Part shown: one piece after another, positions 26,917 to 35,632 of the stretch
Layout of the letters: every line of letters begins with the position of its first letter
How positions within the stretch are numbered: position 1 is the stretch's first letter
Source of the DNA: Chloroflexota bacterium
Lineage (GTDB): Bacteria > Chloroflexota > Dormibacteria > Dormibacterales > Dormibacteraceae
Length of the DNA: 64,000 nt
Direction of reading: 5' to 3'
NCBI GenBank assembly: GCA_005882135.1
Contig: VBDR01000031.1
Span: forward strand, 54,838 to 118,837
Translations under genes and position numbers: made by a program
Notes under the pieces: generated by a model
Databases searched by the model: none
Seen by the model: the letters and a program-made list of their open reading frames with translations, nothing else
Told to the model about the DNA's origin: nothing

Positions 26917-28896
26917 ATGAAAGCACACGAACTCGCGCGCGAACTTGGCATCAGCCAGAAGGAGCTGGTCAACTTCCTCCAGCAGCGGAGGCTGACCCGA
27001 AACGCCGCGGCGCCCCTGGCGCCCGGTGCGATCGAGGCTGCGCGCACCGCCTTCAAGCCGACCGTGGCGACCAAGATCGAGACCAACGGCGACCGCCGCG
27101 CCGTGCTCCCGCCGACGCTGTCGGTCAAGGACCTCGCGGACAAGCTCGGGGTCAGCCCGGTCGAGGTGATCAAGAAGCTCATGGCTTCCAAGATCCTGGC
27201 CACGATCAACCAGGTCATCGACTTCGCCACCGCGGAGATCGTCGCCGACGAGTTCGGCTTCACCGTGGAGCCAGTCGCCAGCGAGGACGTGGTCGCAGTG
27301 GAGTCGGCCGAGGGCGAGGGCGACGTCGTGACCACCTCCCGCGAAGAGCTGTTCTCGCTGGCCAACGAGGACCCCACCAAGCTGAAGCCGCGCCCGCCGA
27401 TCGTGACCGTGCTGGGCCACGTGGACCACGGCAAGACCTCGATCCTCGACGCAATCCGGAAGACACGCGTCGCCGCCGGTGAGGCGGGCGGCATCACCCA
27501 GCGAATTGGCGCCTACAAGATCGAGACCGCCGACGGACACCCGGTCGTGTTCATCGACACACCCGGCCACGAAGCCTTCACCGCGATGCGCGCTCGGGGC
27601 GCGCAGGTCACCGACCTCGTCGTCCTGGTTGTAGCGGCCGACGACGGCGTGATGCCACAGACGGTCGAGGCGATCCATCACGCGCGGGCCGCCAAGGTGC
27701 CGATCATCGTCGCCATCAACAAGGTCGATAAAGACAACGCCAACGTGGATCGGGTGCATCAGCAGCTGGCCGAGCAGGGAATCGTGACACGCCACTACGG
27801 CGGGGAGCACGAGTGCGTCCACCTGAGCGCCAAGACGGGCGCGGGCATCGACGACCTGCTCACGACCATCGTGCTCTCCTCCGATATCCTCGAGCTCAAG
27901 GCCAACCCTGACCGCAACGCGATCGGCACCATCGTTGACGCCCACCTCGAGCGCGGTCGTGGGCCCGTGGCGACGGTTCTGGTGCAGGCCGGGACGCTGA
28001 AGGTCGGCGACGACTTTGTCTGTGGCCACATCTACGGCCGCGTCCGCGCGCTGGCTGACGACCGCGGCCGCAGCGTCACGGATGCTCCTCCGGCGACCCC
28101 TGTGGTCGTTTCCGGCATGAGCGAGGTGCCGCAGGCGGGGGACATCTTCCAGGTGGTCGGCTCGGAAAAGGCGGCGCGCCAGATCGCCCTCACCAAGCTG
28201 ATCGAGAAGCGGACCCAGGAAGCCGCGCGCGACGTTGCCCCGCGCATCACCCTGGAAGACCTGGCGCGCCGGGCGAAGGAGGGCGAGGTCAAAGAGTTGA
28301 GCCTGGTCGTCAAGGCGGACGCCCAGGGCACGCTCGAAGCCCTGCTCGCCGCGCTCCAGAAGATCGAGGACCCCGTGGTCGCGATCAAGGTCGTGGGCCA
28401 GGGCGTGGGAGCCGTGAGCGACTCCGACCTGCTGCTGGCGAGCGTCTCGAGCGCGATCATCGTCTGCTTCAACCTGAAGCCGACTCCGGCCAGCACGGCC
28501 GCGGCCGAGCGGGCGAAGGTCGAGGTCCGCTACTACGACGTGATCTACAAGCTGACAGAGGATGTGGAGCGTGCGGCCAAGGGCTTGCGCGAACCCACCT
28601 ACCGCCAGATCCGCGAGGGCCGGGTCGAGGTCATCACCCCGATCAAGATCCCGCGCCTCGGTGTCATCGCCGGAAGCCGCGTGGTGGAGGGCAAGGTCAG
28701 CCGTGGAGGCTGGGTCAAGCTTTTCCGGACCAGAGAGCAGGTCTTCGAGGGTCGAATCAGCTCCCTCAAGCACTTCAAAGAGGACGTGCGCGAGATGCCG
28801 GCCGGGCAGGAGTGCGGTGTCGGGCTCGAAGGTTGGGAGGAATTCCAACCCGGGGACACCATGGAGACCTATCGACTCGAGCGGGAAGAAATTTAG
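26917..28896 (+). CDS. infB: Translation initiation factor IF-2
   Basis: GTPase that places initiator tRNA on the 30S and promotes subunit joining. The 659-residue protein has two short IF2-N domains ([17 protein letters not shown] and [14 protein letters not shown]) and little of the usual long N-terminal linker. The G domain follows with [21 protein letters not shown] and SAKTG, then domains II, III and IV. ATG 26917 begins exactly at the IF2-N helix; the frame upstream is open only through repeat A5. Confidence 0.96.
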   Translation: MKAHELARELGISQKELVNFLQQRRLTRNAAAPLAPGAIEAARTAFKPTVATKIETNGDRRAVLPPTLSVKDLADKLGVSPVEVIKKLMASKILATINQVIDFATAEIVADEFGFTVEPVASEDVVAVESAEGEGDVVTTSREELFSLANEDPTKLKPRPPIVTVLGHVDHGKTSILDAIRKTRVAAGEAGGITQRIGAYKIETADGHPVVFIDTPGHEAFTAMRARGAQVTDLVVLVVAADDGVMPQTVEAIHHARAAKVPIIVAINKVDKDNANVDRVHQQLAEQGIVTRHYGGEHECVHLSAKTGAGIDDLLTTIVLSSDILELKANPDRNAIGTIVDAHLERGRGPVATVLVQAGTLKVGDDFVCGHIYGRVRALADDRGRSVTDAPPATPVVVSGMSEVPQAGDIFQVVGSEKAARQIALTKLIEKRTQEAARDVAPRITLEDLARRAKEGEVKELSLVVKADAQGTLEALLAALQKIEDPVVAIKVVGQGVGAVSDSDLLLASVSSAIIVCFNLKPTPASTAAAERAKVEVRYYDVIYKLTEDVERAAKGLREPTYRQIREGRVEVITPIKIPRLGVIAGSRVVEGKVSRGGWVKLFRTREQVFEGRISSLKHFKEDVREMPAGQECGVGLEGWEEFQPGDTMETYRLEREEI

Positions 28897-28930
28897 GCAA
28901 GTTCGTGGCTTGCTGACAGCGGAGGTCGTC

Positions 28931-29344
28931 ATGACCAGCTACCGCGCGGACCAGGTGGGGGAGCAGGTGCGCGAAGAGATCATGTCCATCATCCGGCGCG
29001 ACCTCAAGGACCCACGCATCGGATTCGTCAGCATCACGGCTGTGCGCATGTCGCCTGACCTGCGCCAGGCGCGTGTGCGCGTGAGCGTGCTCGGCAATCC
29101 GGACGAGAAGAAGGCGTCGATCAGAGGCCTGGTTTCGGCGAAGGGCTTGATCAGGCACGAGCTGGGCCGCCGCCTCCAGAACCTCAAGTTCTCGCCCGAC
29201 CTTCGTTTCGAGCTCGATCCTTCGATCGAGTACAGCGTCCACATCTCGGAGCTCCTGAAAGAGGTCCTGCCGAGCGGCCCATCCGCCCCTTCCGGGCACC
29301 TCCCCATGAATGGGGAGGATGGGAAGGAGGAGCAGACCCCATAG
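28931..29344 (+). CDS. rbfA: Ribosome-binding factor A with repeat-encoded tail
   Basis: 30S late assembly and cold-shock factor with a KH-like fold: YRADQVGEQVREEIMSIIRR, DPRIGFVSITAV and DPSIEYSVHISELLKEV. The normal protein ends near LLKEVL. Here about 24 extra residues (PSGPSAPSGHLPMNGEDG and on) are translated from repeat A6. Total 137 residues. The stop TAG is shared with the proposed ATA start of nrnA (ATAG). Confidence 0.93.
   Translation: MTSYRADQVGEQVREEIMSIIRRDLKDPRIGFVSITAVRMSPDLRQARVRVSVLGNPDEKKASIRGLVSAKGLIRHELGRRLQNLKFSPDLRFELDPSIEYSVHISELLKEVLPSGPSAPSGHLPMNGEDGKEEQTP
29283..29323 (-). repeat. Family A repeat, inverted copy (A6)
   Basis: Reverse-orientation copy: GCCCCTTCCGGGC ahead of CCTCCCCA-TGAA-TGGGGAGG. 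It encodes the C-terminal tail of RbfA and lies just before the AAGGAGG Shine-Dalgarno of nrnA. Confidence 0.85.
29324..29330 (+). promoter_or_regulatory. Strong Shine-Dalgarno of nrnA
   Basis: AAGGAGG located 10 bases before ATA 29341 within the end of rbfA. No ATG/GTG/TTG in the nrnA frame lies near it. Confidence 0.6.
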
Positions 29345-30345
29345 CTACCGCGCAGCGGGACAAGCCTCATCTGTACGACGAGATCAAGGACCTGGTCGAG
29401 GCGAACCAGGAGATCCTGATCTTCGGCCATAAGGACGCCGACGGCGACACGCTGGGCTGCAGCCTCGCGTTTGCCGAGGCTCTGCGCTCGGAGGGCAAGG
29501 AGGTCTGGATCCTGGTGCCGCCTCCGCTGCCCCCGATGTACGCGTTCCTGCCGGGATTCGACGAGATCCAGGCTGAGCCGCCGCACGGGGTCGACCCTCA
29601 CCTCGTCTTCTTTTTCGACTCCGGGAACCTCGAGCGGTCGGGCAGCGCGGTGCGGCGGATAGCGACGCACGCGACCATTGTCAACGTCGATCACCATCCG
29701 TCGAACTCGCGCTTCGGCGACATCAACGTGATCGATCCCAACGCATCGGCCGTGGGCCAGATGGTGATGGAGATGCTCGACCACTTCGGTTACGCGATCA
29801 CCCAGACCATGGCCGTCAACCTCTACGTCGCCCTGCTGACGGACACCGGCGGCTTTCGCCACGAGAACACGACCCCCCGAGCGCTCGAGGACGCAGCCCG
29901 CCTGGCGCGGCTCGGGGCCGACCCCGGACACATCGCCACGCAGGTCTACAAGATGCGGCCCGAGACCACCCTCAAGCTCAGCAGCCTCGCGCTCGCCACC
30001 ATGCGTGTGGAGATGGACGGGCGGCTCGCGTGGGCGAAGGTTTCGCGGCGGATGTTGAAAGAGGCCAACGCGGTGATGGCCGAGTCGGAAGGCATCATCG
30101 ACACCCTCAACAGCATCGCGGGTCTGGAGCTCGCCATCCTCTTCAAGGAAGTGTCGAGCGACCTGACGAAGATCAGCGTGCGCAGCCGCGGAGCCGTCGA
30201 CGCCGCTGCCATGTGCGCCGCGTTTGGAGGTGGGGGACACATCCGCGCGGCCGGCGCGGAGATCGAACGGCCGATGGACGAGGCGGTGAAGTTGGTGCTG
30301 ACGGCTGCCAAGGAGGCGATCCTTGCCGCCTCACCGCAGCGCTGA
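29341..30345 (+). CDS. nrnA: DHH-family oligoribonuclease/pAp phosphatase, ATA start proposed
   Basis: NrnA/RecJ-like phosphoesterase, expected to degrade nano-RNA and 3'-phosphoadenosine 5'-phosphate. DHH motif I is GHKDADGDTLG (about residues 29-39), the DHH box is VNVDHHPSNS, and the DHHA1 domain ends with FGGGGHIRAAG. The first in-frame ATG/GTG/TTG is 29515, which would delete motif I. The frame is open to ATA 29341, whose ATAG overlaps the rbfA TAG, with AAGGAGG upstream. That start gives 334 residues of normal length. CTG 29371 is the only near alternative and has no ribosome site. Confidence 0.9.
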   Translation: MATAQRDKPHLYDEIKDLVEANQEILIFGHKDADGDTLGCSLAFAEALRSEGKEVWILVPPPLPPMYAFLPGFDEIQAEPPHGVDPHLVFFFDSGNLERSGSAVRRIATHATIVNVDHHPSNSRFGDINVIDPNASAVGQMVMEMLDHFGYAITQTMAVNLYVALLTDTGGFRHENTTPRALEDAARLARLGADPGHIATQVYKMRPETTLKLSSLALATMRVEMDGRLAWAKVSRRMLKEANAVMAESEGIIDTLNSIAGLELAILFKEVSSDLTKISVRSRGAVDAAAMCAAFGGGGHIRAAGAEIERPMDEAVKLVLTAAKEAILAASPQR

Positions 30346-31237
30346 CTCTTCGCGCTTTTCGACCGGAGTACTCAATGTCGACAAAAGCCCCGGGGAAACT
30401 TCTTTTTCCGTGGTCAATCGCCTGCGGAGGCTGACCGGCGCCCATCGGGTTGGCCACGCCGGAACCCTCGACCCGCTGGCCACCGGCGTGCTGCCGGTCC
30501 TGTTCGAGTCGGCGACCCGGCTCGCCGAGTTCGCGTTGAAGCTGCCGAAGACGTACGTCGCCGATATTCACCTGGGCTTTGTCACCGCAACCGATGACGC
30601 CGAAGGTGAGCCGGAGGCGGTCGCCGATCCGGCCGCCATCTCGGCGGCCGACGTCGATGCAGCGCTCGCGTTCTTCGCCGGCCGCATCCTCCAGCAGCCG
30701 CCCGCGTTTTCGGCGGTGAAGGTCGGCGGCAGGCGCGCATACACGCTGGCGCGGAGCGGCGAGCCCGCACGCCTGGCGCCTCGCGAGGTCGAGGTCTACT
30801 CTGCGCAGCTGCTTGACTTTCAGCCTGGGCCTCACGCGGTGGCGCGGATCGAGGTTCGATGCGGCAGCGGCACCTACCTGCGGTCGATCGCGCGCGACCT
30901 CGGCGACAGGCTCGCCGTGGGCGGCTACCTGGGGAAGTTGGTGCGCAAGGCGTACGGGCCGCTGAGCATCGACGAAGCGGTGCCTCTGGACGAACTCGCG
31001 ACGCCTCGTGCGGTGCTGGACAGGCTGCTTCCGGCGGAAGTCATACTGCCCGAAATGGAGCGGGTCAGACTCAACGTCGAGCAGGAGGCGCAGGTGCGTC
31101 AGGGCCGCGCGGTGCGCGTCGTCCCAGATCCAGGACCCGGGTTGGTTCGCGCACATGACGCCGATGGACGCCTCGTCGCGCTTGGCCATGCCGATCCCCT
31201 CCGACGGACCTTCGTACCGGAGAAGGTACTGAGCTGA
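30323..31237 (+). CDS. truB: tRNA pseudouridine-55 synthase TruB
   Basis: Pseudouridylates U55 in the T-loop of tRNAs. The catalytic Asp is in GHAGTLDPLATGVLPV, after the N-terminal GVLNVDKSPGETS. A C-terminal PUA-like region completes 304 residues. TTG 30323 has a well-placed AAGGAGG (30310-30316) and lies 23 bases inside the end of nrnA. The stop overlaps the proposed CTG start of ribF. Confidence 0.95.
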   Translation: MPPHRSADSSRFSTGVLNVDKSPGETSFSVVNRLRRLTGAHRVGHAGTLDPLATGVLPVLFESATRLAEFALKLPKTYVADIHLGFVTATDDAEGEPEAVADPAAISAADVDAALAFFAGRILQQPPAFSAVKVGGRRAYTLARSGEPARLAPREVEVYSAQLLDFQPGPHAVARIEVRCGSGTYLRSIARDLGDRLAVGGYLGKLVRKAYGPLSIDEAVPLDELATPRAVLDRLLPAEVILPEMERVRLNVEQEAQVRQGRAVRVVPDPGPGLVRAHDADGRLVALGHADPLRRTFVPEKVLS

Positions 31238-32145
31238 GCCTCTCAGTCCACCATGGACTTCCGACCAGTCCGATCGGGCCCGTGGCGCTTACGGTTGGCA
31301 GCTTTGACGGGGTTCACCTCGGCCACGTGGACGTGATCGGCCACACCGTCGGCGCGGCGGCCGAGATCAACGGCGCATCCGCGTTGATCACGTTCGAGCC
31401 GCACCCGCGCTGTGTGCTCGACCCCGCCAACTGCCCGCAGTCGATCACGACGCTGCAGGAAAAGCTCGCCCTGATCGAAAGGGCCGGGATCGCAAATGCG
31501 ATCGTGCTGCGATTTGACAGGGAGCTCTCAGCGCTCTCACCGCAGGATTTCATCGACCGGCTGTCGGCGGCGATGGAGACCCGCCGTTGGGTGATCGGAT
31601 TCGACTTTGCGTTCGGCCGCGGGCGGACCGGCAATGCAGAGTGGCTTCGCAGCCACGGTCACGCAGTCGAAGTGATCCCACCGCTCACGATCGACGGCCG
31701 CGAGCTGCACAGCTCAGAGGTCCGGCGGCTGATCACGACCGGCGAGATGGAGGAGGCGAACCGGCTCCTGGGCCGTGAATACTCGATGTCGGGACCGGTC
31801 GAGGCCGGGGACCGGGTCGGCCGGCGGCTCGGCTTTCCGACCGCGAACATCGGGATCGAGCCCAACAAGCTCGTCCCCGCGCTCGGTGCGTATGCGGGTC
31901 GTGCCCACGCTCCTGAAGGAGACTTCGTCGCCGCCCTGTCAGTGGGCTACCGGCCGACGTTTGGCGGCACCCAGCTCCGCGTCGAGGCATTCCTGCTCGA
32001 CTTCGAGGGTGACCTGTACCAGCAGCGCCTCGAGCTCCGCTTCGTCCGCTACCTCCACCCGGATATCAAGTTCGCGACACCGGACGACCTCGTCCGCCAG
32101 CTCAAGCAGGACGTCGCGGACACCAGGCGCATCGTCTCCAGGTGA
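31234..32145 (+). CDS. ribF: Bifunctional riboflavin kinase/FAD synthetase, CTG start proposed
   Basis: Makes FMN and FAD from riboflavin. The nucleotidylyltransferase half shows TVGSFDGVHLGH, TFEPHPR and GFDFAFGRGRTGN. The riboflavin kinase half shows GRRLGFPTANI and an RVEAFLLDFEGDLYQ-type end. GTG 31282 would start right at the catalytic strand; the open frame upstream encodes LSLSVHHGLPTSPIGPVA, which looks like a genuine RibF N-terminus. CTG 31234 overlaps the truB stop (CTGA) behind GGAGAAGG and gives 303 residues. Its product could supply the flavoproteins encoded next. Confidence 0.92.
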   Translation: MSLSVHHGLPTSPIGPVALTVGSFDGVHLGHVDVIGHTVGAAAEINGASALITFEPHPRCVLDPANCPQSITTLQEKLALIERAGIANAIVLRFDRELSALSPQDFIDRLSAAMETRRWVIGFDFAFGRGRTGNAEWLRSHGHAVEVIPPLTIDGRELHSSEVRRLITTGEMEEANRLLGREYSMSGPVEAGDRVGRRLGFPTANIGIEPNKLVPALGAYAGRAHAPEGDFVAALSVGYRPTFGGTQLRVEAFLLDFEGDLYQQRLELRFVRYLHPDIKFATPDDLVRQLKQDVADTRRIVSR

Positions 32146-33266
32146 CCCGAGTCCTGGTCGTCGGCGGCGGCATTGCCGGTTACTGCGCGGCGCTCGCCGC
32201 ACGACGTGATGGCGCTGAGGTCACAGTCGTCGCCCGCGCTCCCGGCGCGACCGCGCTGTACGCGGGGGCGATGGAGATCGTCGATGACCTCGACTCGGTC
32301 CTGCGCTCGCCGTATCACCCGCTGGCGCGACTGGGCATGGATGCGGTGGGGCTGGCGACAGAGCTCGACGGCGCGATCTCGACACTTCAGCTGGCGCTGG
32401 GCAAGGAAGGGCTGCGGCTCGAGGGAGGCTGGCGCAGCCGAGGCCTGTTCGCGGACATCCACGGCCTGGCCCGGTCCGCCAATGTCGTCCCGGACTCGGT
32501 CGCGCCCGGCGAGCTCGGCGCGCTCAGCGGGAAACGCGTCGCGGTGATCGGCGTGCCAGAGGTCGGCGATTACGACGCCACATCCACCGCACAGGCACTC
32601 AAAGAGCTCCACGGCATCGAGGCCTTCGCCGAAGACATCTCCATCGCCGACCTGCCACAGGGCGCGGCGCTGACCGACCTGTACGGGCGGCGCGCGCCCG
32701 CGCCGCGGGCCCGGGGCGCGGCGATCGCCTATCCACCTGGGTTCACCAATCTTCCAGCTGACGGATTCGAGCTTCTCGCCTCGCCGCCCTCCCCGCACGG
32801 TTGGCGCCTACAGCAGGCGATCTCGCTGGGGGCGGTGGCGGCGCAGGTCATGTCATTCGAGAGCGCGCGGGGTCGGATCACGGCCGCACGGGCTGCGAGC
32901 CGGGCGTTCCACGCCGACGCCTTCGTGCTCGCCACCGGCCGCCACATAGGTGGCGGGTTGCAGGCGGGACGCACCACCACCGAACCGCTGCTTGGGCTTG
33001 GCGTGTTTCACGAAGGCGTTCCGGCCGCAGGCTTGGGCACACGGCTGCATCACCTGAAGTACCTCAGCGCGGCCGAGGAGATGGTGCTGGGCGTCATGAC
33101 CGACAAGCGTCTGCATCCGCTAAGCGAGGAGGGCACGGTCCCTTACTCAAACCTCTACGCGGCGGGGGCCGTGCTGGGCGGCTACGAGTACAGCGGGCCC
33201 TGCGGATTCGGCGTACCCATCCTCACCGGCTGGCTTGCAGGCCGGTTCGCGGCCAGGCAAGAATGA
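32142..33266 (+). CDS. GlpB-like FAD-dependent oxidoreductase
   Basis: Resembles GlpB, the flavin-carrying subunit B of the membrane anaerobic glycerol-3-phosphate dehydrogenase. It has an N-terminal dinucleotide-binding VLVVGGGIAGYCAALAA, the GATALYAGAMEIVDDL segment and a C-terminal GlpB-like end (NLYAAGAVLGGYEYSGPCG then GVPILTGWLAG). The catalytic GlpA and Fe-S GlpC partners are not in this window, so a partner may be encoded elsewhere or the protein has another role. GTGA overlap with ribF and ATGA overlap with the next gene put it in one operon. 374 residues. Confidence 0.78.
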   Translation: MTRVLVVGGGIAGYCAALAARRDGAEVTVVARAPGATALYAGAMEIVDDLDSVLRSPYHPLARLGMDAVGLATELDGAISTLQLALGKEGLRLEGGWRSRGLFADIHGLARSANVVPDSVAPGELGALSGKRVAVIGVPEVGDYDATSTAQALKELHGIEAFAEDISIADLPQGAALTDLYGRRAPAPRARGAAIAYPPGFTNLPADGFELLASPPSPHGWRLQQAISLGAVAAQVMSFESARGRITAARAASRAFHADAFVLATGRHIGGGLQAGRTTTEPLLGLGVFHEGVPAAGLGTRLHHLKYLSAAEEMVLGVMTDKRLHPLSEEGTVPYSNLYAAGAVLGGYEYSGPCGFGVPILTGWLAGRFAARQE

Positions 33267-34657
33267 GTGTCCAGCGGTCCGGAATCAGAGCTCGGATGAG
33301 AGCTGAGCTCGAGAAGATCGTGGGCGCGACCGCAGTCGACGAACGGCCGGTCCGCGACCTGTGGCCGCTCGCGATCATGGATGAACGCGCCGGCAAGGCT
33401 CCGCCGCAGATCCTGGTCGTGCGCCCGACGGGACGTGATCAGGTCGCCGACGTGCTCCGCTGGGCGACCTCCAACCACGTAGCGGTGACGCCGATGGGCG
33501 CAGGCAGCGGGGTGTGCGGTGCGCTGTCGCCGGCCGCCGGCGAGGTGGTGATGGACATGGGCGCGTTCGACCGCGTCCTCGACATTGACGAAACCAACCT
33601 CATCTGTCGCTGCGAGGCCGGGGTCAACGGATTCGCTCTCGAGCAGCAGCTCAACGCGCGCGGTTTGACGCTCGGGCACTATCCGAGCTCGCTGCCCGGA
33701 ACCACCGTGGGGGGGCTCATCGCGACGCGATCCTCCGGCCAGGAGTCGAGCCGCTACGGAAGCATCGAGGACATGCTGATCGGGCTGGCGGTGGTCCTCC
33801 CGGACGGAACGTTTGCCGCGCCTCGGCCCGGTCCGCGCTCGGCCGCGGGGCCCGCGCTTCATCAGCTCCTGGTCGGCTCCGAGGGAGGGCTGGGCGTGGT
33901 GATCGGCGCCGTGCTTCGAATCCACCGGCTGCCTGACTCAACCGCCGGCGGGGGCTACGCGTTTGCCGACATTCGCGCCGGGCTCGAATGCATGCGCGCC
34001 GTGATGCAGGCTGGCATCAGGCCGCTGGTGATGCGCCTTTACGATGCCGAAGACACGGCCTTCAACGGATCTGACCTTGACTCCGGCGAGTGCATGCTCG
34101 TGGTCGCCACCGCGGGCTTGAAAGATGTTGCCGCCGCCGAGGCCGGGGCCGTCGAAGGATTCGCCGCCGGCGCGAAAAAGTTGGGCCATGAACCCTGGGA
34201 GCGCTGGCAGCGGCACCGCTTCGACCTGTCCGCCGACCGCCTCAAGGCATTCCTCGAACCGGCTGGCGCGTACCTCGACACGATCGAGCTGGCGGCGCCC
34301 TGGACGGTGCTTCCCGACCTTCACGCGAAGGTCAAGTCCGCAATAGCGGTCGGTGGCCTGGCGTTATGCCATTTCAGTCATGCCTATGAGCAGGGCTGCT
34401 GCGCCTATTTCACGTTCGGCGGCTCTGGTGACACTGAAGCCGAAGCGCGCACGGCTTATGGGCGCGCATGGGAGGGAGCGATGACTGCGGCGCTCGAGCT
34501 TGGCGCGACTATCACCCACCACCATGGCGTGGGCCAGGCGAGGGCGAGGTGGGTCGCCGACGAGATGGGAGGGTGGATGCAAGTGTGGCGAGCCGTAAAG
34601 CAGGGTATCGATCCTGAAGCCGTCATGAATCCGCGCGCGGTCGGAGGCACGCCATAG
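33263..34657 (+). CDS. FAD-binding oxidase, alkyl-DHAP synthase-like
   Basis: A VAO/PCMH-fold flavoprotein of 464 residues most like alkyldihydroxyacetonephosphate synthase (AGPS) and the actinobacterial AgpS group. FAD-binding residues lie in VAVTPMGAGSGVCGA and LPGTTVGGLIATRSSGQESS. The YGSIEDMLIGL segment and the HHH triad (residues 419-421, ITHHHGVGQARARW) are AGPS hallmarks. It may make ether lipids or oxidise a hydroxy acid. Its neighbours are a GlpB-like protein and a lipid kinase; M. tuberculosis has a similar pair (Rv2251-Rv2252). ATGA overlap upstream. Confidence 0.82.
   Translation: MSVQRSGIRARMRAELEKIVGATAVDERPVRDLWPLAIMDERAGKAPPQILVVRPTGRDQVADVLRWATSNHVAVTPMGAGSGVCGALSPAAGEVVMDMGAFDRVLDIDETNLICRCEAGVNGFALEQQLNARGLTLGHYPSSLPGTTVGGLIATRSSGQESSRYGSIEDMLIGLAVVLPDGTFAAPRPGPRSAAGPALHQLLVGSEGGLGVVIGAVLRIHRLPDSTAGGGYAFADIRAGLECMRAVMQAGIRPLVMRLYDAEDTAFNGSDLDSGECMLVVATAGLKDVAAAEAGAVEGFAAGAKKLGHEPWERWQRHRFDLSADRLKAFLEPAGAYLDTIELAAPWTVLPDLHAKVKSAIAVGGLALCHFSHAYEQGCCAYFTFGGSGDTEAEARTAYGRAWEGAMTAALELGATITHHHGVGQARARWVADEMGGWMQVWRAVKQGIDPEAVMNPRAVGGTP
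34643..34647 (+). promoter_or_regulatory. Shine-Dalgarno of the lipid kinase gene
   Basis: GGAGG 6 bases before ATA 34654. It is the only strong ribosome site near the conserved N-terminus of the kinase. Confidence 0.6.
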
Positions 34658-35598
34658 CCGGGCAGTCCGGCGCACCGATCCTCTTCGTCGTCAACCCGTC
34701 GTCCGGAGCGGGCAAGGCGGGGCGCGAGTGGGCGGTCATCGAGACCTGGCTGCCCTCGAGCGGCCTGCCTTACGAGGTCGCATTCACGACGCGGCCAGGC
34801 GAAGCGACGGAGATTGCCCAGAGAGCGGTGCTCGAATCGCGACCCGTCGTGGTTGCGGTAGGCGGCGACGGCACGCTGAACGAGGTCGTCAACGGCTTCT
34901 TCCGCAACGGCGCTCCGATCCCGACTACCAGCAAGCTGGCGATGGTTCCTCTTGGCACTGGCGGAGACTTTCGCCGCACGCTGCGAATTCCAGTCGACCC
35001 GAAGCAGGCGATCGACGTGCTTCGCAGCGGCATGGTCAGGCGGCTGGACGCAGGTTGCGTGACGTATCAAACGTCCGACGGCGCCACGGCGGTGCGCCAC
35101 TTCATCAACATCGCAGACGCGGGCCTGGGGGGCGATGTGGTGTATCGGGTGAATCGAGGCAGCAAGCGGCTGGGCTCGCTCACCTATAAGGTGGGCAGCG
35201 GGCTCGCTTTGTTGACCTACAAGAACAAGCCGATGACGATGGTGATCGACGGCTCCACGCATGAGCTCGCGAAGGCGCAGCAGGTCGTGGTTGCCAACTG
35301 TCAGTTCTTCGGCGGCGGAATGCAGATGGCGCCGTCGGCCTCGCCGACAGACGGCGTGTTCGACGTGATCGTGGTCAAAGATGCGGGGAAGATCGAGACC
35401 ATGCGCGGCATCAACGATTTTCTGGCCGGCAAGCACCTGGACAACGGCAACCCGAAAATTGAGCTCATGTATGGGAAACGGATCACGGTCACCTCGCCCG
35501 AGAAGGTGCGCATCGACCTCGACGGGGAGGATGTGGGATTCCTGCCGGCCCTCTTTGAGATCCAGCCCGGCGCGATCGAGTTCATAACCCCTCGGTGA
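34654..35598 (+). CDS. Diacylglycerol kinase-family lipid kinase, ATA start proposed
   Basis: DAGK-catalytic-domain lipid kinase (YegS/DgkB type). Motifs: ILFVVNPSSGAGKAG at the N-terminus, the nucleotide loop VAVGGDGTLNEVV, and VPLGTGGDFRRTL. The first ATG/GTG/TTG in frame is 34828, which would remove the VNPxSG strand. The only start behind a good ribosome site is ATA 34654, in an ATAG overlap with the preceding TAG. That gives 314 residues. It is co-translated with the AGPS-like oxidase, so a role in glycerolipid phosphorylation of the same pathway is likely but inferred. Confidence 0.87.
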   Translation: MAGQSGAPILFVVNPSSGAGKAGREWAVIETWLPSSGLPYEVAFTTRPGEATEIAQRAVLESRPVVVAVGGDGTLNEVVNGFFRNGAPIPTTSKLAMVPLGTGGDFRRTLRIPVDPKQAIDVLRSGMVRRLDAGCVTYQTSDGATAVRHFINIADAGLGGDVVYRVNRGSKRLGSLTYKVGSGLALLTYKNKPMTMVIDGSTHELAKAQQVVVANCQFFGGGMQMAPSASPTDGVFDVIVVKDAGKIETMRGINDFLAGKHLDNGNPKIELMYGKRITVTSPEKVRIDLDGEDVGFLPALFEIQPGAIEFITPR

Positions 35599-35600
35599 CT

Positions 35601-35632
35601 CCGCCGGGCGCGCGCAGGGCGCGCTCTTGACC
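35601..35632 (+). repeat. Family C repeat (C1)
   Basis: GC-rich repeat starting CCGCCGGGCGCG, with an inner hairpin GCGCGC-AGG-GCGCGC. The first 22 bases match the copy upstream of mutS exactly and the 3' end of hflX in inverse orientation. It fills the gap before the gamma-glutamyltransferase gene and runs into its TTG start. Confidence 0.75.
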
